Translations under genes and position numbers: made by a program | NCBI GenBank assembly: GCA_937873695.1 | Contig: CALMYL010000029.1 | Span: 1 to 64,000 of the forward strand | Length of the DNA stretch: 64,000 nt | Direction: 5' to 3' | Source of the DNA: an uncultured Ignavibacteria bacterium | Lineage (GTDB): Bacteria; Bacteroidota; Ignavibacteria; Tepidaquicellales; OLB5 | Part shown: piece after piece, positions 43,555-54,682 of the stretch | Position numbering within the stretch: the stretch's first letter is position 1 | Layout of the letters: each line of letters opens with the position of its first letter | The notes under the pieces: generated by a model | Seen by the model: the letters and a program-made list of their open reading frames with translations, nothing else | Told to the model about the DNA's origin: nothing | Databases searched by the model: none

Positions 43555-45207
43555 TTATAACTTCCCTTTATCGTTTAATATTTTTTCAGTCCTCTCTTTT
43601 TCCTTTATTATTCTGCCTGAATTCTCTTCAACGGCATACCATGCTCCATCAATAAGGCTGGTGGTAATTTCACCGCAAAGGTGGCTGTTACCCCTGAAAT
43701 GTGGCGCATCCAGTAATCCGTGCTTTATAGCCTTTGCAATAACATTGGCATCACCTAGAGGGTCATCTGAAACATTACCCCCGTATATTTTCAAGGCTTC
43801 CAGCAAAATGTGAGCTTCTTCAAGCAGTTCTTCGCGCCTTTTTTTCACCGATTCATCATTTTTCATATCCGGCAGCCCATCAAGGCAGTTATGCAGAACG
43901 CCATGGGCAATATTACAGCTTTCTATCAGCTCACCCGGAAAAGTTGCATGATCCCCTTCGCTGAATCCCACTACATGCAGTATGTGCGGCTGCAATGCAA
44001 GGCTCATTGCAATTGATGCTGCAAGCTGTCCTTTTGCAATTGCGGGCACAGGGAAAAAATGCGCGATACCGGCCCTAACTTCTCTGTATACCTTAAAATC
44101 ATTGTCTTCAAGAGATTCAAGCAAGTTCCTCTTTGCTGTCATTTTGGCAATATCCATAACAGGGTACGTGCCAGGCGGAGTGTTAAACATAAACTGGGAT
44201 ACATAATTTTTCACTCCCATCTTTTTGGCGTTATATGCTGCAAGATAGCTCATAACAACTGCCAGTGAATCATGTGCGTCTCTAAGACTCCACTGGTGTG
44301 ACTCATTTACTTCTACAGGTATGTTCTTATCAGCATACCACTTCATAACGTTTCTATTTTCTGTGATAGCATCATATAAACTCCGTTCTGATCTGCCGTC
44401 TATCACACTGTACCAGCACAGCGGAATTGCAGCCCATGCATTATTTATTGTTTCAACGCTCATTTCAGCCCATTTCAGAAGGTCATTAGTGCCGCTGTAA
44501 CAGCGCATAAGCGGATAGTTGCCGCACCTGGATGCTTCGTAAATTGCCTTCAGGTGTCCGGGTATTCTGACTGGTACCCCGCCGGCTCCATCCATTGCCG
44601 GATTCATTTCAGCCTGGTTAAAGAAGAATTCCTGTGCATTCTGGTCAGTCCCAAGTGAAAGCACATCAAGTACTTCTGCTTCGGCGATCTCTTTAGCTCC
44701 TTTTATGGTTTCTTCTACATTGGGTCTGCCAAAGTGATGCCGCAGCAGCGGGTACGGATATTTTTTATTTATCCTGCCAATAAGCGTATTTTCCTGGGAT
44801 ATATCTTCAGCTTTGTTATCGCTGCCCCTAAGAAATGCTTTGATTTCTTTTATTGATTCAGTGCCGGCAAAAACCTTTTCAAATAACCCCGAGCTTTCTG
44901 CAGCTTTTGCCGCAGGCGGAGTTCCGCCGAAAATAAACTTTATTCCGGCTAAGTTAAATTGTTTGATCTTCTTTTTCAGCTCTTCAAATAACAGCGCTGC
45001 AACTTCCGGCGTAAGCCGGTAACTTACAGCGGCAACCTGGGGTTTCTGCTTAATGATCTCATCTATGAACCTGTTTACCGGAACAGCAGGACCTAATGAA
45101 ATCGTCCTGAAGCCTTCAGATTCCGCCAGCTTAAGAAAATGATGTAACCCGCCGATATGTACACAGCTGCCTAATGCAGCACCAAGGATCAATTTTTCTT
45201 TCACCAT
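43555..45207 (-). CDS. B12-dependent mutase-like protein (B12 domain fused to a glutamate-mutase-E-like barrel)
   Basis: 550 residues. An N-terminal Rossmann-like cobalamin domain (about 5-125) has C15-x-H17-x2-G20 where the family has D-x-H-x2-G, followed by V-S-Y-R-L and F-G-G-T-P. The rest resembles glutamate mutase E: R-C-Y-S-G-T-N-D around Arg235 corresponds to the substrate-binding R-H-G-T-P-D region, and W-Y-A-D-K-N-I-P-V-E-V-N to a following strand. Glutamate mutase usually has separate S and E subunits; here they seem fused. It probably rearranges an amino-acid-like substrate, but a methyl-transfer role is not excluded. Confidence 0.65.
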   Translation of the reverse strand: MVKEKLILGAALGSCVHIGGLHHFLKLAESEGFRTISLGPAVPVNRFIDEIIKQKPQVAAVSYRLTPEVAALLFEELKKKIKQFNLAGIKFIFGGTPPAAKAAESSGLFEKVFAGTESIKEIKAFLRGSDNKAEDISQENTLIGRINKKYPYPLLRHHFGRPNVEETIKGAKEIAEAEVLDVLSLGTDQNAQEFFFNQAEMNPAMDGAGGVPVRIPGHLKAIYEASRCGNYPLMRCYSGTNDLLKWAEMSVETINNAWAAIPLCWYSVIDGRSERSLYDAITENRNVMKWYADKNIPVEVNESHQWSLRDAHDSLAVVMSYLAAYNAKKMGVKNYVSQFMFNTPPGTYPVMDIAKMTAKRNLLESLEDNDFKVYREVRAGIAHFFPVPAIAKGQLAASIAMSLALQPHILHVVGFSEGDHATFPGELIESCNIAHGVLHNCLDGLPDMKNDESVKKRREELLEEAHILLEALKIYGGNVSDDPLGDANVIAKAIKHGLLDAPHFRGNSHLCGEITTSLIDGAWYAVEENSGRIIKEKERTEKILNDKGKL

Positions 45208-45266
45208 TTTTATCCTAATTTATTTCCTAAACTTTTTTACTTCGTGAACTTATTTTATTTCTATCT

Positions 45267-46382
45267 TTATTTATTAATATCTGCCTGCCCTATAGAAAGC
45301 AGCCTAAGTTCCTTAAGGCTCATATCCGCAATTCCCAGTTTTTCCACTGTTCTTCCCGTTTCAAAATAATTTATACCATTAAGAGAAGAAGCAAGGTAGA
45401 TAAGTGAATTTATTGCCGGAGTATCTACTTTGAATTTTTTTCCCAAAGAAGCTATAGGTACAAGACTCTCCGGAACATCTTCATTTAAGTATCTCATATC
45501 AAGAGTTGGTGGAGCCATTATTCCCCTATACCCGGGGTTAGAATGAACCGCTTCGTAAAGATCTTTGCCAACAGCTCCATAAGCAAGGTACAGCCATTCC
45601 CTTGCGGTCATTGCACGGATTCCAAGAGCAGCAGCAACCGCAACGCGCTCCTTATCAACTTCTTCAAGCACCCGGGCAATAGAGCGTGTTATTCCTTCAA
45701 CGTAAAACTGGAACTCATTAATATCCTCTATCCAGCCGGCGTTTAGAATACTTATTGCCGGGTGAAATACTGCTCCAATGTTATCGAAACTGGTCTTGAA
45801 AATATTATCACCGGGTACAAATTCATTATATGCCGGTTTAAGCTTTTCTATCACAATAGGAATTTTATGCGCCCTCACAGAGGCTATAGGAATTGAATTT
45901 TTGACACGGAAAATATGAACATGTCCGGGTCCAACAACTCTTGAAGCATAGAGAAATGTCTGCGCTTCGGCAATGATAACATCAGCTTTCACGTTTTGTC
46001 TTATCAGGATCTGTTTAAATTCAAGAGCTCCGAATGTTCTGCCGGGATGCAGTATAACTATCTGGCCATCACGCAAATGTGGCGCGCATTTTTCCGCCAT
46101 AAACCTGTGCGCTGTTGCAGGAACAACAACCATTATTATATCTGCGCCATCCAAAGCCTGTTTAATATCGGTTGTTGCAATTTTAATGATCCCGTCGCCT
46201 TCAATTTCACCATCAAGCTTTATCAAGCCGGTAGCTTTTATTCCCCATAATCTTTCTTCACTTCTGTTGAAAAGATTAACAGTAAAACCCATTAATGCCA
46301 GATGGCCTGCCATTGCCAGTCCGCCATGACCTGCCCCCAGAACCGCGAATTTTGGTTTTGTATTTCCGCTTGTTTGTTTCAA
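45267..46382 (-). CDS. Octopine/opine-type dehydrogenase
   Basis: 371 residues from a TTG start with a strong AGGAGG site 8 bp before it. The N-terminal NAD(P) fold has G-A-G-H-G-G (16-21). The C-terminal octopine-dehydrogenase domain has the catalytic His207 in D-N-I-G-A-V-F-H-P-A. The family reductively joins an amino acid to an alpha-keto acid, or oxidises such secondary amines. It is the first gene of the operon with the B12 enzyme and the amidotransferase. The 426-bp region upstream (46383-46808) shows no gene and should hold the operon promoter. Confidence 0.88.
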   Translation of the reverse strand: MKQTSGNTKPKFAVLGAGHGGLAMAGHLALMGFTVNLFNRSEERLWGIKATGLIKLDGEIEGDGIIKIATTDIKQALDGADIIMVVVPATAHRFMAEKCAPHLRDGQIVILHPGRTFGALEFKQILIRQNVKADVIIAEAQTFLYASRVVGPGHVHIFRVKNSIPIASVRAHKIPIVIEKLKPAYNEFVPGDNIFKTSFDNIGAVFHPAISILNAGWIEDINEFQFYVEGITRSIARVLEEVDKERVAVAAALGIRAMTAREWLYLAYGAVGKDLYEAVHSNPGYRGIMAPPTLDMRYLNEDVPESLVPIASLGKKFKVDTPAINSLIYLASSLNGINYFETGRTVEKLGIADMSLKELRLLSIGQADINK

Positions 46383-46808
46383 AGAAATAACCTCCTGTAA
46401 TTATGTTATTTTTTGAGATTATTGTTATGTGAGATTTTGAAAAAGAACTCCTAAGGAATACTGTTATAAAACAGAAAGTAATATTTGTAATTATATACAA
46501 AATAAAATTTTATGATTAAATCGCAAGTTAAATACAATTTAATCGGGGCAAAAAATCCCTAAGTTACTATTTTTACACTGAATCTTTTTTCTGCATAAAA
46601 GATCATTTCAACTGAATTCAATCAATATAACACAATGTTTTTCATTCGTTACTTGTTTAGAAATCACCTGAACAATACTATTATTGCAGGAAATTCAGGA
46701 ACACAAAATTCGACCGGCATCTAATAATTTTTTAATCTGTTTAATATATAAATATTTGTTGCTAAATTATCAGAAATCATATCAAGTCATTTTAAAAAAA
46801 TATAAATT

Positions 46809-47369
46809 ATGGATGCAGACAAAGCAACTTTAACAATGATCGAAAACCTGGAGAAAAACAGCGGAAAATCTCTGGATGAATGGGTGAAAATAGTGCAGAA
46901 GGAAAAATTCGCCAAACACGGTGAGGTGATCAAATTCCTTAAAGAAAAGCATAAGTTAACCCATGGCTACGCCAACCTGGTGGCGCATAAATCAAAAGGA
47001 TCAGATGCCGGGTCGGTTGAGAATAAGGATTCACTTATAGATGCCCAGTACAAAGGCAAAGAGCATTTTATACCGGTATACGAAAAGCTGATAAGTGAGA
47101 TCAAAAAATTCGGGAATGATATTGAGACTGCTCCCAAGAATGCTTACGTAAGCCTTCGCCGGAAAAAACAATTTGCCCTGCTTCAGCCGGCAACCAAGAC
47201 CAGGTTTGAAGTTGGGATCATACTTAAAGGTCAGGCTGCAAAAGGCAAACTTGAAGAAATAAAAAGCGCCAATTCAATGTGCAGCCATAAGATCAATATT
47301 ACAGATATCAAAGATATTGATAAAGAAGTAATTGACTGGCTGAAAAAGGCTTATGATAATGCGGGATAA
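46809..47369 (+). CDS. DUF4287 + DUF5655 protein
   Basis: 186 residues. The DUF4287 segment (about 1-65) has T-M-I-E-N-L-E-K-N-S-G-K-S-L-D-E-W. The DUF5655 segment (about 80-183) has A-P-K-N-A-Y-V-S-L-R-R-K-K-Q-F-A-L-L-Q-P. This pair is common in one protein; the function is unknown, possibly nucleic-acid binding. It is followed 45 bp later by a DUF1801 gene. Confidence 0.85.
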   Translation: MDADKATLTMIENLEKNSGKSLDEWVKIVQKEKFAKHGEVIKFLKEKHKLTHGYANLVAHKSKGSDAGSVENKDSLIDAQYKGKEHFIPVYEKLISEIKKFGNDIETAPKNAYVSLRRKKQFALLQPATKTRFEVGIILKGQAAKGKLEEIKSANSMCSHKINITDIKDIDKEVIDWLKKAYDNAG

Positions 47370-47414
47370 ATATATTAACTCGTTTGAATGATCCAAATTT
47401 TATAATGATAAAAT

Positions 47415-47807
47415 ATGATCCCCAAAGAAATTACAGAATACAATAAAAAACAATCTGCAAACGATAAGCTAATCTGCAAAAAACTTGCCGAAGTTATCAG
47501 CGAAAGCCTAAAGACCGCCGAAAGCAAGATATGGCATGCGCACCCTGTATGGTTCATCGAGGGTAATCCAATTGCAGGATACCACAAGCTTAAGGATTCA
47601 GTTCGCCTGTTGTTCTGGAGCGGGCAATCGTTTGATGAACCGGGATTGAAGCCTGAAGGCTCATTTAAAGCTGCCGAGGTAAGATATACATCACCCGACG
47701 AAATAAAAGTTACACACCTAAGGCGCTGGCTTAAGAAGGCGAAAGATATTCAGTGGGATTATGAAAATATTGTAAAGCGTAAAGGTAAATTAATTAGGCT
47801 GAAATAG
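47415..47807 (+). CDS. DUF1801 family protein
   Basis: 130 residues with the DUF1801 (YdhG-like) features K-I-W-H-A-H-P-V-W-F, G-Y-H-K-L-K-D and L-F-W-S-G-Q-S-F. DUF1801 proteins are small cytoplasmic proteins related in fold to frataxin. The role is unknown. Two more DUF1801-like genes occur at 53258 and 54683. Confidence 0.8.
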   Translation: MIPKEITEYNKKQSANDKLICKKLAEVISESLKTAESKIWHAHPVWFIEGNPIAGYHKLKDSVRLLFWSGQSFDEPGLKPEGSFKAAEVRYTSPDEIKVTHLRRWLKKAKDIQWDYENIVKRKGKLIRLK

Positions 47808-47824
47808 ATTCATCGACCTTTCTT

Positions 47825-48070
47825 TAACCCTGTTTCCCAAACTCCAGTTTGGGAACAACATATTCCGTCTCCGCAGAGCCTCCTGTAAGGGACTCCAACG
47901 TCTCCGCAGAGTCTCCTGTAAGGGACTCTGCCGAAACATCAAAATCAATTCGAGCAATTCGTATTAACCCTGTTTCCCAAACTCCAGTTTGGGAAACAAC
48001 ATATTCCGTCTTCGCTGAGTCTTCTGTAAGGACTCTGCGACAATTCCAAAACAAATTCGTGTAATTAGTG
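47825..48070. repeat. Two-unit dispersed repeat with two hairpin types
   Basis: Unit A (TAACCCTGTTTCCCAAACTC...TTCCGTCT) occurs at 47825-47870 and 47965-48010 and forms a CCCAAACT-CC-AGTTTGGG hairpin. Unit B (GCAGAGTC-TCCTGTAAG-GGACTCTGC, also a hairpin) occurs about three times and again near 39040. Each block ends in a sequence like CAATTCGTGTAATTAGTGGTTA. The rest of the 466-bp gap before katG has no gene. Confidence 0.85.
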
Positions 48071-48255
48071 GTTATTCTTTTCTGTATATCCCCTTCTGAA
48101 ACGATAATCACCCGCAAACCGTTATTATTTTTACCTTTAATATTTTCAATTAAACAATTAATTTTAACATCCAATTTCACAAAATTCAACATTCATTTAG
48201 TTCAACAGCGGCAAGCTGTTAATCTGCTATTTTATAAATTGAAAATAATCTCTAA

Positions 48256-50472
<2,217 letters not shown>

Positions 50473-50497
50473 AAATATTATTAAGGCAAAATAAACT

Positions 50498-50531
50498 AAA
50501 GGCACTCGGAAGAAATTCTAAGTGCCTTTTT
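50498..50531 (+). terminator. Terminator of katG (probably bidirectional)
   Basis: AAAGGCACT (50498-50506) pairs with AGTGCCTTT (50521-50529), followed by T. It is shared with the convergent T9SS gene. Confidence 0.85.
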
Positions 50532-50561
50532 AACAAAAGAAATATTAAAATTTCAAGATCC

Positions 50562-52121
50562 TTATTTTATAATAATCATTTTTTTCGTTTCCAAATAGTT
50601 CTCAGCTTCAAGTTTATAAAAATATATACCGCTGGGAAAATCGAATGCGTCCCATACTACCTCATGTTTCCCTGCACTTTGAATGCCATTAACAAGTATC
50701 TCTATTTCTTTTCCTGTTGCATCATAGATAGTTAACTTAACATTTGCTGAATTTGGCATTTCAAATGTAATTGTTGTTGATGGATTAAAAGGATTCGGAA
50801 AATTTTGTTCAAGTCTGAATGACTTAGGAAGGTTATTATTATTTTGTTGAATACCAATAATATTCGGCAGATACCTCCACGAATAATATACATCTGATCC
50901 ATATTGAGGTCTTAATTGTGACCAAACTGCATATATTCGAAGTGAATCAGTTGTAAACAGATGATAATGTCCCGTACCATATTCATTGCCGAATACTTCT
51001 GAGGAATCGCTCACTTTTTCTTCTGTTGCCCAACTGACTCCCCTATTGGTTGAATATGTATAGTAAGTCGATTTTCTTCCTCCTGCATGACTTGCAGCAA
51101 AACCGCGTGTATCATACCATTGCAGGTGAATAGTACCATAAATGTCACACTCGATATGCGGCTGCCAGAGATATGAAGTATCAGGAACAGGACCGGCGGG
51201 AATTTTCACTCTTGGTTCGAATGAAGCGGCTCCGTTTGTTGAACGGGAAAAAAATATATTAGGTCTTCCACCGGGTAACGGTAAAGAATCACCCCATACG
51301 ACATAAACATCATTATAAACAGGTGAAACTGCCATAGAACTTGTAATTTGGTATGGTATATCTACGGGGAATAAAGCAGTCCTGCCGGTATCAGGTAAAG
51401 CAACATTTGGGAGCCAGCTATTACCGCCATCAGTTGACTTGCCAACAAATACCTGCCAAGGCGGCGGGTATCCTGATCCCAAATTTCTTCTATCCCAGAA
51501 CATGCTGACATAAACAATATTTGAATCTTTGGGATCTTCTCTCACAATTGGGAATAAACGGAATGTTTCTAAATTCCCGTTATTAACAATAGTACCCTGG
51601 GAAAAAGTTATTCCTCTATCCACTGATTTCATAACTTTAACTCTATATTGCTGACCAATAAATGACATAAAACAAACATAAATCCTCTCTCCTGTATTAT
51701 CAATCCATGGTTTGTCTGCTATTTCATTGCTCTGATTGAGAGTTAAAGGCAGCCAGTTTTGCCCCTCATTAGTTGAACGGTAATATACAATTCTCCAATA
51801 TCCGGCATTGTTAACGGTAACTAAATGGATGTTACCAAGATCATCAGTTTCCATCACACCATCTCCGGTTGGATAACCGGGTAAATATGTTTCCGGCAGC
51901 CATGTTAAACCACCATCTGTTGACTTTGCAAATTTTTGAGAATTTGCCAAATACGAAACATAAATATTAGGATACTTGACTGCTATGCATGCTTCAATAT
52001 TCACAAGATAACTTCCAGATACTTTAATACTGGGTGACCATGGGGAATCTGCGAATGATGAAAAGTTAAGTACAAAACTTAAAAATATATCTAAAATCAA
52101 AAAAGCTAATAAAGATTTCAC
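50562..52121 (-). CDS. Sialidase-like BNR-repeat secreted protein with T9SS sorting domain
   Basis: 519 residues. Signal peptide (1-24), then a beta-propeller with several BNR/Asp-box motifs (S-T-D-G-G-L-T-W, S-T-N-E-G-Q-N-W, S-V-D-R-G-I-T-F, S-T-D-G-G-N-S-W, S-T-N-R-G-V-S-W) and a T9SS tail (about 435-519, N-F-P-N-P-F-N-P). The arginine triad of true sialidases cannot be confirmed, so a binding or structural role is as likely as glycosidase activity. The 370 bp upstream (52122-52491) hold no recognisable gene. Confidence 0.85.
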   Translation of the reverse strand: MKSLLAFLILDIFLSFVLNFSSFADSPWSPSIKVSGSYLVNIEACIAVKYPNIYVSYLANSQKFAKSTDGGLTWLPETYLPGYPTGDGVMETDDLGNIHLVTVNNAGYWRIVYYRSTNEGQNWLPLTLNQSNEIADKPWIDNTGERIYVCFMSFIGQQYRVKVMKSVDRGITFSQGTIVNNGNLETFRLFPIVREDPKDSNIVYVSMFWDRRNLGSGYPPPWQVFVGKSTDGGNSWLPNVALPDTGRTALFPVDIPYQITSSMAVSPVYNDVYVVWGDSLPLPGGRPNIFFSRSTNGAASFEPRVKIPAGPVPDTSYLWQPHIECDIYGTIHLQWYDTRGFAASHAGGRKSTYYTYSTNRGVSWATEEKVSDSSEVFGNEYGTGHYHLFTTDSLRIYAVWSQLRPQYGSDVYYSWRYLPNIIGIQQNNNNLPKSFRLEQNFPNPFNPSTTITFEMPNSANVKLTIYDATGKEIEILVNGIQSAGKHEVVWDAFDFPSGIYFYKLEAENYLETKKMIIIK

Positions 52122-52491
52122 TTTATCTCCTTTTCAAAATTCTTAATACTACAACTACAACTTCAAAATATAATGTGTAATTTAGATAATTACAATCCTT
52201 TCATTAAAAAATATTATACTCTACTCAAGTATTCTGCTATTCAAAGCTGGTGTTTGTGCTTACTTCTTGGTCCAGTTTTTCAGCAATTCTAATGTTTTCG
52301 AAAGTGAAAACAATGAGATATTAGTCAGAAAATAAACGAAAATGAAATTTGGAAAATCAAAGTCTATGCTTCTTTGTTTACGGCGGTTATCAACTGAATG
52401 CCTACCAAAATCTTTCCGCAATTTGTATATTTGCACTCATTACCGGATTCTTCTATGATAAAACATTTAATCAGGAATTAAACTGCAACAC

Positions 52492-53049
52492 ATGAGAAAA
52501 GTTATCGCGGCATTCAACATGACACTTGACGGATATTGCGACCATACCTCGGGTATTCCGGCGGATGAAATACATTTTCATTATGCCAAGCAGTTGGAGG
52601 AGGCGGGAGTGATACTCTACGGCAGAACAACATACCAGCTTATGGAATACTGGCGAAGCGTTCTGGAAAATCCCACAGGTGAAAAACACATGGATGATTT
52701 TGCCTCGGCAATAAATAAGGTCCCGAAGCTGGTTTTTTCGCGTACGCTAAAGAGTGTTGATTGGGCAAGCGCAAGGCTCTCCAAGCGCGGGCTTGCTGAA
52801 GAAGTAAATGAGCTGAAGCAGCAAGCGGGTAAGGATATTTATGTATCGAGTCCGAGTTTAATAGTACAGTTAACACAGCTTGGCATGATTGATGAGTACC
52901 AGTTATGCATTCACCCTGTAATAGCAGGCAGCGGGCTGGTGTTGTTTAAGGATATAAAGGATAAGATCCTGCTAAAGCTCATCGGGACAAAAGTATTTGA
53001 TTTTGGCGGGGTGATACTTTACTATGAGCCAGAAAAAAACAATTTGTAA
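52492..53049 (+). CDS. Dihydrofolate reductase / RibD C-terminal family protein
   Basis: 185 residues. M-T-L-D-G-Y at the start, G-R-T-T-Y-Q-L-M in the cofactor region and S-P-S-L-I-V-Q-L plus H-P-V-I-A-G-S-G-L-V-L-F in the core match YyaP/YwjB-type DHFR-like reductases. They are NADPH-binding proteins of mostly unknown substrate. The gene stands alone. Confidence 0.88.
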   Translation: MRKVIAAFNMTLDGYCDHTSGIPADEIHFHYAKQLEEAGVILYGRTTYQLMEYWRSVLENPTGEKHMDDFASAINKVPKLVFSRTLKSVDWASARLSKRGLAEEVNELKQQAGKDIYVSSPSLIVQLTQLGMIDEYQLCIHPVIAGSGLVLFKDIKDKILLKLIGTKVFDFGGVILYYEPEKNNL

Positions 53050-53135
53050 TGAACCTTCCTCCTTCGGAGTAAGGTTTCGCCACAAGAAACGTGGCTCAAT
53101 AATTGTTTGTCAAAATCCTATGCTAAGACCCCCTT

Positions 53136-53173
53136 CCCGCTGAGGCGGGACAAGCTGTCCGCCTGAGGCGGAC
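53136..53173. repeat. Pair of GC-rich palindromes
   Basis: CCCGC-TGAG-GCGGG (53136-53149) and GTCCGC-CTGAG-GCGGAC (53157-53173) are two stem-loops sharing a TGAG loop, in an otherwise gene-free 208-bp gap. Confidence 0.75.
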
Positions 53174-53257
53174 ACTCCCCCTTAGTAATGGGGAGATATT
53201 TACAAGACCAACAACCATGAAACAGAAAGATAGAATCTATATTATTAAATTTATAAT

Positions 53258-53731
53258 ATGAAAGCACAGGGAAAAACAGTAAAAGAAATTCTGGCAAATG
53301 TGCCTGAGGAGAGGCATGAGGCTTTTAATAAGCTGCACAATGTGATTGTTAAAAATCTGCCAAAAGGATTTGAAGCGGCTATCAGCTACGGCGGGTTGGG
53401 TTACGTGGTGCCGCATAAGATCTACCCCGCAGGTTACCACTGCAAACCCACTGAGCCGCTTCCGTTTGCGGGCATCGCTTCGCAAAAAGACTCAATTAAT
53501 TTTTACCACATGGGTGTTTACGCTGATCCCAAATTATTAAAATGGTTTGTCAGTGAGTTCCCCAAACACACCAAAGGAAAACTTGATATGGGAAAAAGCT
53601 GTGTACGCTTTAAGAAGATGGATGATATTCCATACAAACTGATTGGTGAATTAATGAAAAAAATGAGTGTTAAGGATTGGATCGGGATGTATGAGGCGAA
53701 TTATAATCCGAAATCCAGGAAGAAGAAATAA
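53258..53731 (+). CDS. DUF1801 family protein
   Basis: 157 residues. Central pattern A-I-S-Y-G-G-L-G-Y-V-V-P, Y-C-K/Y-H-C-K-P-like loop, I-N-F-Y-H-M-G-V-Y and G-K-S-C-V-R-F-K-K-M-D-D-I-P are typical of DUF1801. The C-terminus is basic. Function unknown. Confidence 0.85.
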   Translation: MKAQGKTVKEILANVPEERHEAFNKLHNVIVKNLPKGFEAAISYGGLGYVVPHKIYPAGYHCKPTEPLPFAGIASQKDSINFYHMGVYADPKLLKWFVSEFPKHTKGKLDMGKSCVRFKKMDDIPYKLIGELMKKMSVKDWIGMYEANYNPKSRKKK

Positions 53732-53735
53732 TTTT

Positions 53736-53789
53736 GTTGTTGGTCAACTTCCTTTGCTAACGCAAATTAAGTCAGGCAAGACCAACAAC
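53736..53789. repeat. Inverted-arm relative of the window-start repeat
   Basis: GTTGTTGGTC (53736-53745) and GACCAACAAC (53780-53789) are perfect inverted arms enclosing ACTTCCTT-GCTAACGC...TTAAGTC, the same core as in the 1-148 element but with different arms. Confidence 0.7.
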
Positions 53790-53822
53790 GGGTTTTCTTG
53801 TTTAATATTAAACAGAGTTTTA

Positions 53823-53890
53823 AAACCGTTGAAACGGTTTGTTATTATTAGTACAAGATTAAACCCACAACTAAAGTCGTGGGGTTTTTA
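53823..53890. repeat. Two consecutive hairpins
   Basis: AAACCGTT-GA-AACGGTTT (53823-53840) is perfect. CCCACAAC-TAAA-GTCGTGGG (53864-53883) has one mismatch and is followed by a T-run, so it could terminate the DUF1801 transcript. Confidence 0.75.
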
Positions 53891-53938
53891 TTTATACATT
53901 AACAATTATTTTGTATAAATTTACTCATAAATTGTTAA

Positions 53939-54655
53939 ATGTCCGAAAATAACAATAATCACCACGACCACCACCACCCGCATTCACATGAGCACAACCA
54001 CGAGCATAACCACGCACACAGCCATGCTGATCATTCAGATGAGCATGAAGTGCGCACGCGCTGGGTTGTTTACCTTACAGCGGGCACAATGGTTGTTGAA
54101 ATATTTTTCGGGTACTGGACAGGCTCAATGGCGCTGCTTGCCGATGGCTATCACATGGCAAGCCATGTTCTGGCATTGGGATTAAGCTGGGCAGCATATA
54201 TTATTGCCCGCAAATATTCTGAAAGCGAAAAATGTTCATTTGAAAAGAGCAAGCTCTTAGCCCTTTCAGGGTTCACAAGCGCAATTGTGCTTATTGTAAT
54301 TGCGGTAATAATGGCAATTGAATCCATTGACAGATTTTTCAATCCCGTAGAGATTAAATTTGGCGAGGCAATTTTTGTTGCCGTTATTGGTCTGATAGTA
54401 AACGCGCTCAGCGCGTTGTTCCTGCATCACGGGCATGAACACCATGACCATAACATACGCTCCGCCTACCTCCACGTACTGGCAGATGGTCTCACAAGTG
54501 TAACAGCTATAATAGCATTAACGGCGGGAATGCTATACAATTTATACTCTCTTGATAGCATTTCAGGGATAATAAGTTCTGTGGTAATAACCCGGTGGGC
54601 ATACGGGCTTATTAAGGGCTCTGGAAAAGATCTGATCAATTTTAAGAAGAAATAG
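53939..54655 (+). CDS. DmeF-like cation diffusion facilitator, His-rich N-terminus, no C-terminal domain
   Basis: 238 residues. The first 37 residues are extremely His-rich (H-H-D-H-H-H-P-H-S-H and similar), followed by six membrane helices. Metal-site residues are present in A-L-L-A-D-G-Y-H-M-A-S-H and Y-L-H-V-L-A-D-G-L-T-S. The chain ends just after the last helix (K-D-L-I-N-F-K-K-K), so the usual cytoplasmic C-terminal domain is absent. It is likely a Co/Ni/Zn exporter of the DmeF branch. Confidence 0.9.
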   Translation: MSENNNNHHDHHHPHSHEHNHEHNHAHSHADHSDEHEVRTRWVVYLTAGTMVVEIFFGYWTGSMALLADGYHMASHVLALGLSWAAYIIARKYSESEKCSFEKSKLLALSGFTSAIVLIVIAVIMAIESIDRFFNPVEIKFGEAIFVAVIGLIVNALSALFLHHGHEHHDHNIRSAYLHVLADGLTSVTAIIALTAGMLYNLYSLDSISGIISSVVITRWAYGLIKGSGKDLINFKKK

Positions 54656-54682
54656 TTTATCTGTTAATAAAATAAATTCAAC

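Noticed and set aside
43555-45207. Simple methionine synthase or corrinoid methyltransferase call
   Set aside because: The C-terminal part resembles glutamate mutase E rather than a pterin or homocysteine domain, and no methyltransferase partner is adjacent.
46276-46500. 74-residue minus-strand frame overlapping the opine dehydrogenase start
   Set aside because: It is out of frame with the dehydrogenase, whose TTG start has a strong AGGAGG site; the peptide has no coding character after the first residues.
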